Assembly: GCA_019637955.1 (NCBI GenBank)
Contig: JAHBUS010000001.1
Location: 558,001 to 622,000 of the forward strand
Length of the DNA: 64,000 nucleotides
From: Pseudobdellovibrionaceae bacterium
Lineage (GTDB): Bacteria; Bdellovibrionota; Bdellovibrionia; Bdellovibrionales; Bdellovibrionaceae
Reading direction: 5' to 3'
Part shown: piece after piece, positions 27,574 through 36,621 of the stretch
Layout: every line of letters starts with the position of its first letter
Position numbering within the stretch: the first letter of the stretch is position 1
The notes under the pieces: model-generated
Seen by the model: only the letters and a program-made list of their open reading frames with translations
Database searches by the model: none
What the model was told of the DNA's origin: nothing
Translations under genes and position numbers: made by a program

Positions 27574-28113
27574 TTACTTCGTGCGGTGTTCTTGACGGCG
27601 GTCTTCGATTTGGCGTTCACCGATCACGCGGCCATGGGGATCATCGCGGAAGTGCCCGGCCAGGCGAAGACGCATCTCAATCTCGGTGGCCGGCAGACCT
27701 TGACCCACCAAGCGGGCTTCGATGGCCGCCATGTCAATTTGCAAATCTTTGTAAGCCACGTTGCACGCGTTGTCGGCGCAGGTGGCGGTGCCCAAGGGGC
27801 CGCTCCACTGACGGAACGCCCCGCTGGCATCAGCCTGGCTCGAGAGCTCAATGGTGTTCGGAACTCCGGTCAATTCGAGTGGAAGATCGTACTCGATGCG
27901 GGCCACATCGCCGCGAACCCGCCGCGAAATATTTGTGAGCGGGAAGCTCGCGAAAGGCTGCAGCTCCTCTTCACCCGCAGGAACCGGAACTTCGTAGCGG
28001 CCTTCAAAGCGGCTGCGGCTGTCATCCTTTGTCGGTCGCGCGTCTGGCGCGCGCTCTAAAGCAAGGGACGGCAAAGAGAACAGAGCGATGAGCACAAAGA
28101 ACACTTGTTTCAT
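27574..28113 (-). CDS. Exported protein of unknown function
   Basis: A 179-residue protein with signal peptide MKQVFFVLIALFSLPSLA. The segment just after cleavage (ERAPDARPTK) is encoded by an exact copy of the GC palindrome found at 21424, so a mobile-type repeat seems to have become coding. The rest is beta-rich (VRGDVARIEYDLPLELTGV) with a disulphide candidate pair (ATCADNACNVAY), then a polar C-terminus. The start is set by GGAGG 6 bases upstream, and it overlaps the regulator gene by 4 bases (ATGA). This ties it to the regulator and to the cytochrome cluster. Confidence 0.7.
   Translation of the reverse strand: MKQVFFVLIALFSLPSLALERAPDARPTKDDSRSRFEGRYEVPVPAGEEELQPFASFPLTNISRRVRGDVARIEYDLPLELTGVPNTIELSSQADASGAFRQWSGPLGTATCADNACNVAYKDLQIDMAAIEARLVGQGLPATEIEMRLRLAGHFRDDPHGRVIGERQIEDRRQEHRTK
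28037..28057. repeat. GC palindrome copy inside a coding region
   Basis: An exact inverted 21-base match to the copies at 21424 and 21452. It encodes the residues directly after the predicted signal peptidase site of the exported protein. Confidence 0.8.
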
Positions 28114-29900
28114 GATGATCCTCCGAGACCGGGCTTGAGCACGTAACACGTGGTGCGTCCGCGGCCTCGTCGTAAGAGATACCCCTTTTCGACCAGATCT
28201 TTCAAGTCCCGAAACGCTGTCATGGTCGCAACTTTAAAATGGGACCTATAAGTTTTGATGTCCCAAAACTGTTTTTTGTTCTGAGAAAGAACCAGGAAGG
28301 CCTGCTCCTGCCGCAGTGACAGTGGCTCGCCTTTTGTTAAATTTTCTGAAACTTCGGGAGAAGGTGCGGTGGGCACCCTCGCCGCCCCATCGAAGGCTTT
28401 CGACAAAAACTCGCAGGGCTCGGTGAGGCGCCAGCCCTGCTCGGTCGTTTCGAGCAGAGAGCTTTGAACCGGGAGCGACTTTCTTAACGACGACAGCGCC
28501 GAGTAAATCAGGCTGTCGTGGCGAAGAGGATCGTACTCGTAGCCCCAGACTTTTTGAACCAAGCTCTCTTTGCTCTGCGGACCCTTCGACAAAAGCCAAA
28601 GCAGGCGGTGCGACTGGGAGGTCAGCGCGTTCTCGCCCACGCTCACGCCGTCTTTCGAGAACGCGACCCACGAGACCTGATCCTCGAGAACGACCAACCG
28701 GCGCTCCCCGCGCGGCTTCTGCAAGATCTCGGGCAGAAAGTTGAACCACCCATGTTCGAGGCACGCGCGCAGCGATTCGGCCGGGCTCTCTTCCAGTGAC
28801 TTCAAAAAATCGTGAAGCGGATCTTCGCCCGGCCGCGAGGCGCTTGCCCGCCAGCCTTTGCGCTCGAGCATCTGGCGGTTGATCGCATCGCCGTAACTCT
28901 CGGAGAGTTCGAGCAGACGTTGCTTTTTGGGCGCGAGCAGGCCGTGTTCGTTTTGACTTTCGAGAAGTTTGATCTCGAGACCCAAGATGCGGATTTCAAA
29001 AGCGCGGTCCGAAACTTGATTGAGACAGCGCCGAGCGGCCTGCAAGAAATGCAGCGACGACGACAGGTCGCCCTGCCGGTACGACACCTCGGCGAGACGC
29101 AGCTGCAGCGTGAGCTCCTGGCGGCGCAGACCGTACTGATAAATTTGAAACGAACCCCGGTCCAAAACTTCGCGCGCGCGTTTCCAATCTCCGTGCAGCG
29201 TGAGTTGACGGCCCAGCTCGAGAAGCAAATTGCCCCGGGTGTAAGAACTCTGCGCGCGCAGCTCACTGGAGAAATTCTCGAGTTGCCTCAGCGACTCTTG
29301 CACGCGCGAACCGAATTGAGCTTCGTAAATCAAACGTTCCGCATCGATGGACTCGGCCGTGAAGGGCTTCTCGGAATCCAGGGCCAGTTGCACCGACTCG
29401 CGCAAAAGCCTCAGGCCCTCGAAGCGTTGGCCCATCTGCACGTGCGAGTGCCCGAGCAGGTCGGTCGCCAGCAGCTGCGTGTAGGCGGAGCCATTTTGCA
29501 TCGCCGCCCGCAAAGCCTTGAGCCCCCATTTGCGCGAACGTTCGAACTGGCCAAAAAAGTAGTAATAAAGAGCCACGCCTTGAGCCGCGTAATCCTGCAC
29601 CGAGGGCGGCGCCGATTTGGCGTTGAGCAAGAAGAGGCGTTTGGCACTCGGGAACTTGGACGCACGTAAGAACGCGAGGCCCAGCGAAAACCGCGCCCGC
29701 ACTTTTTGTTCGAGGTCGAGCGCGGCCGAGCGCGCCGCCAGCAGTCCCTCCGCTTCTTCGAGGCGTCCCAAGAAGGACAGTGCCGAAATCAAGATCTCGG
29801 TCTCCTCGGGCGTTTTTCCGGGAGGCCGGAGGCTTTTGACGATCTGTTGAAATTCGCCCTTTTCGAGCTGCGCGCGCAATCCCGCCATGCACGCAAACAT
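28110..29900 (-). CDS. TPR protein with winged-helix domains, putative regulator
   Basis: A 596-residue cytoplasmic protein. Residues about 1-350 are helix pairs in the style of tetratricopeptide repeats (LGRLEEAEGLLAARSAAL, FFGQFERSRKWGLKALRAA, YRQGDLSSSLHFLQAARR). Residues about 400-490 resemble an OmpR-type winged helix (LTSQSHRLLWLLSKG, DSLIYSALSSLRKSL). The last 65 residues form a second helix-turn-helix with a basic wing (TMTAFRDLKDLVEKGYLLRRG, GRTTCYVLK). It overlaps the exported protein by 4 bases and probably controls the downstream cytochrome cluster; this is an inference. An ATG at 29888 is an alternative start. Confidence 0.75.
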   Translation of the reverse strand: MFACMAGLRAQLEKGEFQQIVKSLRPPGKTPEETEILISALSFLGRLEEAEGLLAARSAALDLEQKVRARFSLGLAFLRASKFPSAKRLFLLNAKSAPPSVQDYAAQGVALYYYFFGQFERSRKWGLKALRAAMQNGSAYTQLLATDLLGHSHVQMGQRFEGLRLLRESVQLALDSEKPFTAESIDAERLIYEAQFGSRVQESLRQLENFSSELRAQSSYTRGNLLLELGRQLTLHGDWKRAREVLDRGSFQIYQYGLRRQELTLQLRLAEVSYRQGDLSSSLHFLQAARRCLNQVSDRAFEIRILGLEIKLLESQNEHGLLAPKKQRLLELSESYGDAINRQMLERKGWRASASRPGEDPLHDFLKSLEESPAESLRACLEHGWFNFLPEILQKPRGERRLVVLEDQVSWVAFSKDGVSVGENALTSQSHRLLWLLSKGPQSKESLVQKVWGYEYDPLRHDSLIYSALSSLRKSLPVQSSLLETTEQGWRLTEPCEFLSKAFDGAARVPTAPSPEVSENLTKGEPLSLRQEQAFLVLSQNKKQFWDIKTYRSHFKVATMTAFRDLKDLVEKGYLLRRGRGRTTCYVLKPGLGGSS

Positions 29901-29982
29901 ACCAAATCATATCAGCTTGGAAAGGGGCTTTTAGCGGTTTGTGGATTTTTCTTTCGGTAAGGTGTGGTTCAGGAGGTTCTTT

Positions 29983-30552
29983 ATGCAACGACAGATTCAA
30001 TTCGCACTCATCTCGATTTTGTTCACATCCCTACCCGCCTTTTCGGCGGTGGATTTTAGCGGGTCCGCCAAAGGCGGCAAGGCGCAGTTCCTCGCGATCG
30101 GGAAACCGGCGCTCATGAAGATTCATGGCGAAGGCGCAAAAGTGACGGGTCAGCTCAAAATCGAGAATGGCGCGGCCACGGGTGAGTTCAAACTCAAGCT
30201 CGACGAGTTCGACACCGGTATCGCCCTTCGCGATGAGCACATGAAAGAGAAGTATTTGAAAACCAAGGAGCACCCCGAAGCGGTTCTCAAGATCGAGTCC
30301 CTTAAGCTCCCCGCCGGGTTCAAGGTGGGCCAGACGCTGAGCGAGCAAACGTTCGAGGGTCAGCTCACACTCAAAGGAAAAACCGCGCCGGTCACCGGCA
30401 CGTTCTCGGTGCAAGGACCAGGGCTGGCGACAAAGGCGAAATTTCCGATCGATCTTGAAAAATACGACGTGGGTGTTCCCAAGTACATGGGCATCACGGT
30501 CGCGCAGGCCGTGGACGTCGAGATCGACATCCCCGCTTTTGAAGCAAAATAA
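29983..30552 (+). CDS. YceI-family exported protein
   Basis: A 189-residue protein with a signal peptide (MQRQIQFALISILFTSLPAFSA). The sequence follows the YceI pattern, a lipocalin-like barrel that binds isoprenoid-type lipids: GEFKLKLDEFDTGIALRDEHMKE, YLKTKEHPEAVLKI, FEGQLTLKGKTAPVTGTF and a closing DVEIDIPAF. The ATG has AGGAGGT upstream. Divergent from the TPR regulator, so it could be under its control. It would act in the periplasm; the ligand is unknown. Confidence 0.85.
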   Translation: MQRQIQFALISILFTSLPAFSAVDFSGSAKGGKAQFLAIGKPALMKIHGEGAKVTGQLKIENGAATGEFKLKLDEFDTGIALRDEHMKEKYLKTKEHPEAVLKIESLKLPAGFKVGQTLSEQTFEGQLTLKGKTAPVTGTFSVQGPGLATKAKFPIDLEKYDVGVPKYMGITVAQAVDVEIDIPAFEAK

Positions 30553-30569
30553 ATGTCAGTGCATTGACG

Positions 30570-31463
30570 TCAGTGCATTTGGGACTTGCGCAGCTCTTCG
30601 CGCAGGTCCGAAAGCTCTTCGATCGAGAGCTGGTATTTGCGGCCGCAGACTTCGCAGGTGATATCCGCGGGCTTGTTGTCATCGATCATCTCTTGCAAGC
30701 CTTCCACGCCGAGCGTGGTCAGCGCCCGCTTGACCCGGTCAATGGTGCACGGGCAGTGGTAGCGCATCGGGTGATCGTGCGGCAAACGCGTGAAAGGAAT
30801 GCCCTCGAGGTAAGGTTTCACCAAATCCTCGGGCGTGCCGCCCTCGAGCAAAATTTTGGAAACCGAAATCGCGTGCGTTTCGACGTTCTTTTCGATTTTG
30901 TTGATCACGTCATCTTCAACACCCGGCATGACCTCGATGATCACGCCACCCGCCGATTTGACCTGGCCAAAGGTGTCCAGGTACACGCCCAGCGACACGA
31001 TCGAGCGGATCTGGTGCGACTGGTGCAAGTAGTGGGCAATGTCGTCGCCCACCTCACCCGAAACCATCTCGACCGTTCCATTAAAAGGCTGACGCTGAAA
31101 GGGTTGGTGGCGAGCCACGGTGAGCGTTCCGAAGCCCATGGCTTTGGATAGATTGACGGCATCGACCTGTTCCGGGGCTTGATACGAGGGGTTCGGGCTG
31201 TAGCCACGAACCGAACCATCAAAAGACGCTTCGGCGTAAATCGTGCCGATCGGCCCGTTGCCTTTGAGCAAGATGCCGACTTCCTGACCCTCTTTGAGCT
31301 GGCTGGCCATCAAAAGAGCGCCGACCATCGCGCGGCCCACGCCGAGCGTGGCGAGCGGCATCGTCTGTTGCAACGCTTGCATCTCTTTGACGACGTCCGT
31401 CGCATCGACAGCGGCGATACGAACGGTAAAATCATTGGTCACAAATCTTTCGACTGATTTCAT
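30570..31463 (-). CDS. hslO: Redox-regulated chaperone Hsp33
   Basis: A 297-residue Hsp33. It becomes an active holdase when its four C-terminal zinc-binding cysteines are oxidised. They are visible as HCPCTIDRV (CxC) and, 31 residues later, CEVCGRKYQ (CxxC). The N-terminal substrate-binding domain has the normal length and carries motifs such as GNGPIGTIYAEASFDG. The start ATG gives the usual short N-terminus before FTVRIAAVDATDVV. Its neighbour YceI is convergent, with a 17-base gap. It protects cytoplasmic proteins during oxidative and heat stress. Confidence 0.95.
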   Translation of the reverse strand: MKSVERFVTNDFTVRIAAVDATDVVKEMQALQQTMPLATLGVGRAMVGALLMASQLKEGQEVGILLKGNGPIGTIYAEASFDGSVRGYSPNPSYQAPEQVDAVNLSKAMGFGTLTVARHQPFQRQPFNGTVEMVSGEVGDDIAHYLHQSHQIRSIVSLGVYLDTFGQVKSAGGVIIEVMPGVEDDVINKIEKNVETHAISVSKILLEGGTPEDLVKPYLEGIPFTRLPHDHPMRYHCPCTIDRVKRALTTLGVEGLQEMIDDNKPADITCEVCGRKYQLSIEELSDLREELRKSQMH

Positions 31464-31531
31464 AATGCGAGGAGCAAAGACTCACACTCGGGTTTTAGAA
31501 AGTCAAGATTTGCTGCTAACTTCAGAGCCGC

Positions 31532-32017
31532 ATGCAGATCTACCTTTTCAGACACGCCGAGCGCGAAAACAGCGGGCAGGGAAATCCGCCCTTGTCGTCT
31601 CGCGGCTTCAAACAAGCTCAGGAACTTGCGCGTCAGCAGGCGGCCGGTCTTTTCACCAAGCCCGGTAAGCTCCTCGTGTCGCCGAAAGTGCGCACGCAGC
31701 AAACCTTCGCGCCGCTCGCGGAGAGCCAGGGCGTGGAGCTCGTGATGACGCCCGAACTTGATGAGCGCTTGAGTTCCGAAAACGCCTCGCAGTTCGCGGC
31801 GCGCGTGAAACGCTTCATCGCATATCTCGAGAGGCAGAGCGGGGTGATCTACGTGTGTTCGCATTTAGATTGGATCGAAGAGGCGATGATCGCGATTCCG
31901 AGCGACACGGATCTTTTGGCCGAGAAATTTCAGGCCTGGGCCCCCGCGCAGTACACCGAGTTCGATGTGCGCGAAGGTCTTTGGCTGGTGCTCAAAACCG
32001 GGAGGGTTGAATGTTGA
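31532..32017 (+). CDS. SixA-like histidine phosphatase
   Basis: A 161-residue histidine phosphatase. The phospho-accepting His is in YLFRHAERE (the RHG/RHA motif), followed by LSSRGFKQAQELA and a conserved SPKVRTQQTF (Arg anchors phosphate). The second catalytic His is in VCSHLDWIEE. The short length fits the SixA/phosphohistidine-phosphatase branch. The substrate cannot be told; SixA acts on phosphohistidine in phosphotransfer proteins. It overlaps the following FAH-family gene by 7 bases, so the two are translated together. Confidence 0.8.
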   Translation: MQIYLFRHAERENSGQGNPPLSSRGFKQAQELARQQAAGLFTKPGKLLVSPKVRTQQTFAPLAESQGVELVMTPELDERLSSENASQFAARVKRFIAYLERQSGVIYVCSHLDWIEEAMIAIPSDTDLLAEKFQAWAPAQYTEFDVREGLWLVLKTGRVEC

Positions 32018-32634
32018 TTCGAAATATCTGGGCCGTGGGCCGCAACTACGCCGATCATGCCAAAGAACTCGGAAACGACGTGCCCACCTCGCCGATGATT
32101 TTCTTGAAGGCCGGTTCGTGCGCGACGGTCAACAGCAACGAAATCGTGCTCCCCTGGTGGGTGCAGGACGTCCATCACGAGGTGGAGCTCGCGCTCAAAT
32201 TTTCGCAGTTCATGACCGTGGTCGAAGCCGCCGTGGCGCTGGATCTGACCGAGCGCAAACTGCAAAACGAACTCAAAGCCAAAGGACATCCCTGGACGCT
32301 GGCCAAGTCGTTCTCCGATGCGTGCCCGGTCAGTCCGTTCTTCAGCTTCAAAAATTTCGACGACTTCCGCGACCGCAAGATCCGCCTCACCGTCAACGAC
32401 GAAGTCCGCCAGGAGGGCCGCACCTCCCAGATGATCTTCGGTTTCGAAAAGCTCATTGAGCACGTCAAAATGCACTTCCCCGTTTGTGGCGGCGATCTTT
32501 TGCTGACCGGCACTCCGGCCGGCGTCGGCCCCTTGCGCGACGGAGACACCGTCAAAGCCGAATTCGAAGGCGAAATCACCCACCTCTGGAAAGTCCGCCA
32601 AGAAAAACCCCCGCAGCCGCCCACCACCCCCTAA
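32011..32634 (+). CDS. Fumarylacetoacetate hydrolase family protein
   Basis: A 207-residue FAH-family enzyme (FAHD1/YcgM size). Members cleave C-C bonds or decarboxylate acylpyruvates using a divalent metal. Recognisable parts are AVGRNYADHAKEL, PMIFLKAGSC, HHEVELALKF (metal-binding acidic residues), AKSFSDACPVSPFF and LLTGTPAGVGPLRDGD. The N-terminal region is short, as in acylpyruvase-type members. The last residues (EKPPQPPTTP) are low-complexity. A GGTGCC palindrome follows 25 bases after the stop. The substrate is not identifiable. Confidence 0.85.
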   Translation: MLIRNIWAVGRNYADHAKELGNDVPTSPMIFLKAGSCATVNSNEIVLPWWVQDVHHEVELALKFSQFMTVVEAAVALDLTERKLQNELKAKGHPWTLAKSFSDACPVSPFFSFKNFDDFRDRKIRLTVNDEVRQEGRTSQMIFGFEKLIEHVKMHFPVCGGDLLLTGTPAGVGPLRDGDTVKAEFEGEITHLWKVRQEKPPQPPTTP

Positions 32635-32658
32635 AAAAAACACGCCGCGTTTCAAAAA

Positions 32659-32671
32659 GGTGCCTGGCACC
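32659..32671. repeat. GGTGCCTGGCACC palindrome, copy 2
   Basis: A 13-base palindrome preceded by the same TTTCAAAAA string as copy 1, in the spacer between the FAH-family gene and putA. Confidence 0.75.
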
Positions 32672-32810
32672 TTTCTGGAACGCGATGCGTCTTTTGGTGG
32701 GCTCGTGCTCTTGCTCCAGTGGGGAAACGGGGCCATACTCGGCCCGTTTTCCAACACCTGTTTTCATTCGGGCGCTAGGCACTTTTGGGGGCCCGAGCGG
32801 AGGTTGCTCA

Positions 32811-35777
32811 ATGTCGGATTTGCAGAACAAAGTTGTCGTTAAAGGCGAAGAGATCATGAAGCGCATGGAAGGCCAATCCAAGGTCTCCCTGTTCAGCAAG
32901 GATTTCTGGTACGGCTCGATCATGGATTGGTCCATGAAGAACGAGCACTTCAAAACGCAAATGTTCCGCTTCGTCGACGTTCTGCCTTCGCTCAATTCGG
33001 GCGGCGAAGTCGCCAAACACTTGAAAGAATATTTCGCCGAGAGTGGCGACGATCTTCCTTCGGTTTTTAACGTGGGCTTGGGATTGGGTTCGCTCGCGCC
33101 GTCGCTGATGGCGGGTGCAATCCGCAAGAACGTCACGCAGATGGCGAAAATGTTCATCACCGGTGAAAACCCGCAAGAGGCGCTCCCGGTTTTGCGCAAA
33201 GCCCGTCAGAACCGTATCACCTTCACCGTCGACATTCTGGGTGAAGCCACGCTCTCCGAAAAAGAAGCGCAAGAGTACAGCCAAAAGTATCTCGAACTCA
33301 TCGACGGGCTCGTCAAAGACGCGAGCAAGTGGGACAACATCCCGCAAATCGACGAAGATCATTTGGGCCCGATTCCCAAAGTGAACGTGTCGGTCAAACT
33401 CACCGCGCTGTTTCCGAAGATCAACGACAAGGCTTGGGATTACACCAAAGCGCAGCTCAAAGAGCGCATGCGCCCGATCCTGCGCAAAGGGATGGAAAAA
33501 GGCATTTTCATCAATCTCGACATGGAACAGTACTCGGTCAAACACCTGACGCTCGAAACTTGGAAAGAGCTGATCGTGGAGCCCGAGTTTAAAAACTACC
33601 GCCACTTCGGCATCGTGATTCAGGCCTACCTGCGCGACTCGCTCGCCGACATCAAAGACCTGACCGCCTTCGCGGGTCAGCGCGGAACGCCGTTCACCGT
33701 GCGCCTCGTGAAGGGCGCTTACTGGGACTACGAAACCATCGAGGCCGAACAGCGCCGCTGGCCGATCCCCGTTTACACCAACAAAGCCGAATCGGACGCG
33801 AACTACGAAGTCTGCGCGGATCACCTGCTGCAAAACTACAAGGTGATCGCGGCCGCGTTCGCCTCGCACAACGTGCGCACGATCGCCGCCTGCTTGGTTG
33901 CCGCCGAGAAGTACGGCGTTCCGACCAAGGCCTTTGAAATCCAAATGCTCTACGGCATGGCCGACCCGATCAAGAAAGCGCTGGTCGAAATGGGCCTTCG
34001 CGTGCGTGAGTACGCGCCCGTGGGTGAACTCATCCCCGGCATGGCGTACCTCGTGCGCCGTTTGCTTGAGAACACGTCGAACGAATCTTGGCTGCGCGGC
34101 AAATTTGCCGATGGCCAGTCGACCGAAAAACTTTTGCGCGATCCCGCGCAGAACCTCACGGTCACCTCACCTGAACTCAAAACCGAGAACCGCTTCTACA
34201 ACGAGGCGCTCAAAGATTTCGCCGTTCCGCAGAACCGCGCGGCCATCGAAAAGGCCCTTGCGGATCACCGCAAGAATCTGCTCGGCAAAACCTACCCGCT
34301 CGTGATCAACGGTAAAGAAGTCAAAACCGAGCGCACGCTCGCGCGCGAAAACCCCTCGAACACCGCCGAGATCATCGGCAAAGTGTCGCTCGCGACCGTC
34401 ACCGACGCTGAAAACGCGATGAAGGCGGCATCGAGTGCGTTCAAAACTTGGAAGAAAGTCCCCGCTCAGCAACGGGCCGCGATGCTCGACAAAGTCGCCG
34501 ACCTGATGGTGCGCGACCGCTGGAAGTTGATCGCCACGCAAGTCCTCGAAGTCGGAAAACCCTGGGCCGAGGCGGACGGCGATGTCGGCGAAGCCATCGA
34601 TTTCTTGCGCTACTACGCGCGCGACATGCGCCACCTCGAAAAACCGCTCAAAGTCGGCCAAGTGCCCGGCGAACTGTCGCTGTACCACTACCAGCCTCGC
34701 GGCGTTTCGCTCGTGATCGCGCCTTGGAACTTTCCGCTCGCGATTCTTTGCGGGATGGCGGCGGCCGCGCTGGTCACCGGCAATACCGTGATCATGAAAC
34801 CCGCCGAGCAGAGCTCGATCGTGGCGGCGGGCCTGATGGACCTGTTCTTGGAAGCGGGCTTCCCCGCGGGCACGGTCAATTTCCTCCCCGGCTTGGGCGA
34901 AGAGGTCGGCGAGTATCTCGTGAACCACAAAGACACCACGATCATTGCTTTCACGGGTTCAAAAGCCGTGGGCCTGCACATCATGAACAAAGCCTCGGTG
35001 CGCCAGCCCGGCCAGATGCACCTCAAACGCTGCATCATCGAAATGGGCGGTAAGAACGCGGTCATCATCGACAACGATGCCGATCTCGATGAAGCGGTCG
35101 ACGGCGTTGTGTACTCGGCCTTTGGCTTTAGCGGACAAAAATGCTCGGCCTGCTCGCGCTTGATCATCCTGGACGAAGTGTTTGAGCGTTTTGAAGCCCG
35201 CCTGCTCGAGGCGGCCAAAACCGTGGACGTTTTGGATGCGGCGGACCCCCGCGCTTACGCGGGACCGGTCGTTGATAAAGAGGCGTATGATCGCATCTTG
35301 AAAACCATCGAAGACGCCAAGAAAGAACACAAACTGCTCTTCCAGGGCCAGGTCCCCACCGGCGGCTATTTTGTTCCGCCGACGATTTTCACGAACGTCA
35401 AACCCGAATCGAAACTCGCGCAAGAGGAGATCTTTGGTCCCGTCTTGGCGATCATCCGGGCGAAAGACATCGACCACGCGATTCAAATCGCCAACGGCAC
35501 CGAGTACGCGCTCACGGGCGGTCTGTTCTCGCGCAGCCCCGCGAACATCGAGAAGGTCAAAGAAGAATTCGAGTGCGGAAACTTGTACGTGAACCGCGGC
35601 ATCACCGGCGCGATGGTGGACCGCCACCCGTTTGGTGGCTTCAAGATGTCGGGCATCGGCAGCAAAACCGGCGGCCCCGACTATTTGAAACAGTTCATGG
35701 AGCCTCGGGCTGTGACCGAGAATACGATGCGTAGAGGATTTGCTCCCACCGAGGAGAGCGACGGCAAAGGAATCTAA
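32811..35777 (+). CDS. putA: Bifunctional proline dehydrogenase / P5C dehydrogenase
   Basis: A 988-residue PutA that oxidises proline to glutamate in two steps. The N-terminal domain has the FAD-binding PRODH barrel features (FINLDMEQYSVKHLTLE, IVIQAYLRDSLADI, RLVKGAYWDYE, FASHNVRTIAA). The C-terminal aldehyde dehydrogenase domain carries VIAPWNFPLAIL, catalytic Glu744 in CIIEMGGKN and catalytic Cys778 in FSGQKCSACS. There is no N-terminal DNA-binding segment, so it is not the regulator type. The ATG at 32811 has GGAGGT upstream; the frame extends further but without a better start. Its 3' end overlaps the rhomboid gene by 83 bases tail to tail. Confidence 0.95.
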   Translation: MSDLQNKVVVKGEEIMKRMEGQSKVSLFSKDFWYGSIMDWSMKNEHFKTQMFRFVDVLPSLNSGGEVAKHLKEYFAESGDDLPSVFNVGLGLGSLAPSLMAGAIRKNVTQMAKMFITGENPQEALPVLRKARQNRITFTVDILGEATLSEKEAQEYSQKYLELIDGLVKDASKWDNIPQIDEDHLGPIPKVNVSVKLTALFPKINDKAWDYTKAQLKERMRPILRKGMEKGIFINLDMEQYSVKHLTLETWKELIVEPEFKNYRHFGIVIQAYLRDSLADIKDLTAFAGQRGTPFTVRLVKGAYWDYETIEAEQRRWPIPVYTNKAESDANYEVCADHLLQNYKVIAAAFASHNVRTIAACLVAAEKYGVPTKAFEIQMLYGMADPIKKALVEMGLRVREYAPVGELIPGMAYLVRRLLENTSNESWLRGKFADGQSTEKLLRDPAQNLTVTSPELKTENRFYNEALKDFAVPQNRAAIEKALADHRKNLLGKTYPLVINGKEVKTERTLARENPSNTAEIIGKVSLATVTDAENAMKAASSAFKTWKKVPAQQRAAMLDKVADLMVRDRWKLIATQVLEVGKPWAEADGDVGEAIDFLRYYARDMRHLEKPLKVGQVPGELSLYHYQPRGVSLVIAPWNFPLAILCGMAAAALVTGNTVIMKPAEQSSIVAAGLMDLFLEAGFPAGTVNFLPGLGEEVGEYLVNHKDTTIIAFTGSKAVGLHIMNKASVRQPGQMHLKRCIIEMGGKNAVIIDNDADLDEAVDGVVYSAFGFSGQKCSACSRLIILDEVFERFEARLLEAAKTVDVLDAADPRAYAGPVVDKEAYDRILKTIEDAKKEHKLLFQGQVPTGGYFVPPTIFTNVKPESKLAQEEIFGPVLAIIRAKDIDHAIQIANGTEYALTGGLFSRSPANIEKVKEEFECGNLYVNRGITGAMVDRHPFGGFKMSGIGSKTGGPDYLKQFMEPRAVTENTMRRGFAPTEESDGKGI

Positions 35778-36621
35778 ACGTCAGGGCGAGGGCGATGCCG
35801 AAGAGGGCGCCGCCCAAGTGGGCCGTGTACGCGATCGCGGCCCCGACTTCTTCCGCCGTGGAAAAGTACTGCGCCAGATCTTCCACGAAATAAAGCGGCA
35901 GCACCACCAGCGTGGGCAAGTAAATGTCGCCCCAATATCCCGGGGATGGCGATAAGAAATAAAAGAATTTGATCCGCTTTTTACGTTCAAAGAGGGCGTA
36001 AAAAGCCATGACCGCCGAAAGCGACGCGCTGGCCCCGACCATGGGAGCCGAGGTGTCGGGACTTAAATACAAAAAGAAGGCCGCGCCGAAGAGGCCGCCC
36101 GCCACGTAGACGAAAACCAAGAGCGCACTGCTGGCCAAAGCCTCGAGGGCCGCGCCAAAAATCATCAGCATGATCATGTTCCCGAGCAAGTGCCAAGCGC
36201 CCGAGTGCATAAACTGATACGTGAACCAACTGCCGGGATGCTTTTCTCCGCCATGCAGGCCGAACATATCGACCGGGCGTTTTTTGAGATCACGTTGAAA
36301 CTCGTCCACTTTGGACTGCCAGGACCGCAAGGCCACGGTGTCTTGCGTGGGGTTGAAGTCGCGGTACCGGGCAAAGAAGGTGTTGTCGCGAAGCGCGCGT
36401 GAGCCCAGAAGCAAAAGCTGGCTGCCATCGGCCGGAACGTCCTTTCCGTGCATCATGGCGTAAGCGCGGCCGGCCAATTTGATCTCGTGCTTATTCAGAT
36501 TCGACATCTCGGGCTGGGGCCCATTGGTCAAAAAGAAGAACAGCAAGTTGATCGCGATCAAGGTCCACGTCAACGGGGCTTCGTGAAAAAAGCGCAGGCC
36601 CTTGAGCCAAGGAATGATCAC
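35695..36621 (-). CDS. Rhomboid-family intramembrane serine protease
   Basis: A 308-residue membrane protein with about six hydrophobic segments and a long polar insert after the first (residues about 35-135). Active-site features are FMHSGAWHLLGNM (HxxxN oxyanion loop), VGASASLSAVM (catalytic Ser in GxS; the usual final Gly is Ala) and AYTAHLGGALFG (catalytic His). It would cleave membrane proteins within the bilayer. The large hydrophilic loop is unusual for bacterial rhomboids. Start is coupled to the RDD gene (4-base overlap). Its 3' end runs 83 bases into the end of putA. Confidence 0.85.
   Translation of the reverse strand: MIIPWLKGLRFFHEAPLTWTLIAINLLFFFLTNGPQPEMSNLNKHEIKLAGRAYAMMHGKDVPADGSQLLLLGSRALRDNTFFARYRDFNPTQDTVALRSWQSKVDEFQRDLKKRPVDMFGLHGGEKHPGSWFTYQFMHSGAWHLLGNMIMLMIFGAALEALASSALLVFVYVAGGLFGAAFFLYLSPDTSAPMVGASASLSAVMAFYALFERKKRIKFFYFLSPSPGYWGDIYLPTLVVLPLYFVEDLAQYFSTAEEVGAAIAYTAHLGGALFGIALALTFRFLCRRSPRWEQILYASYSRSQPEAP

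Noticed and set aside
30555-30579. Direct repeat of 11 bases near the Hsp33 stop
   Set aside because: Short and overlapping the last Hsp33 codons; likely a small slippage event without function.
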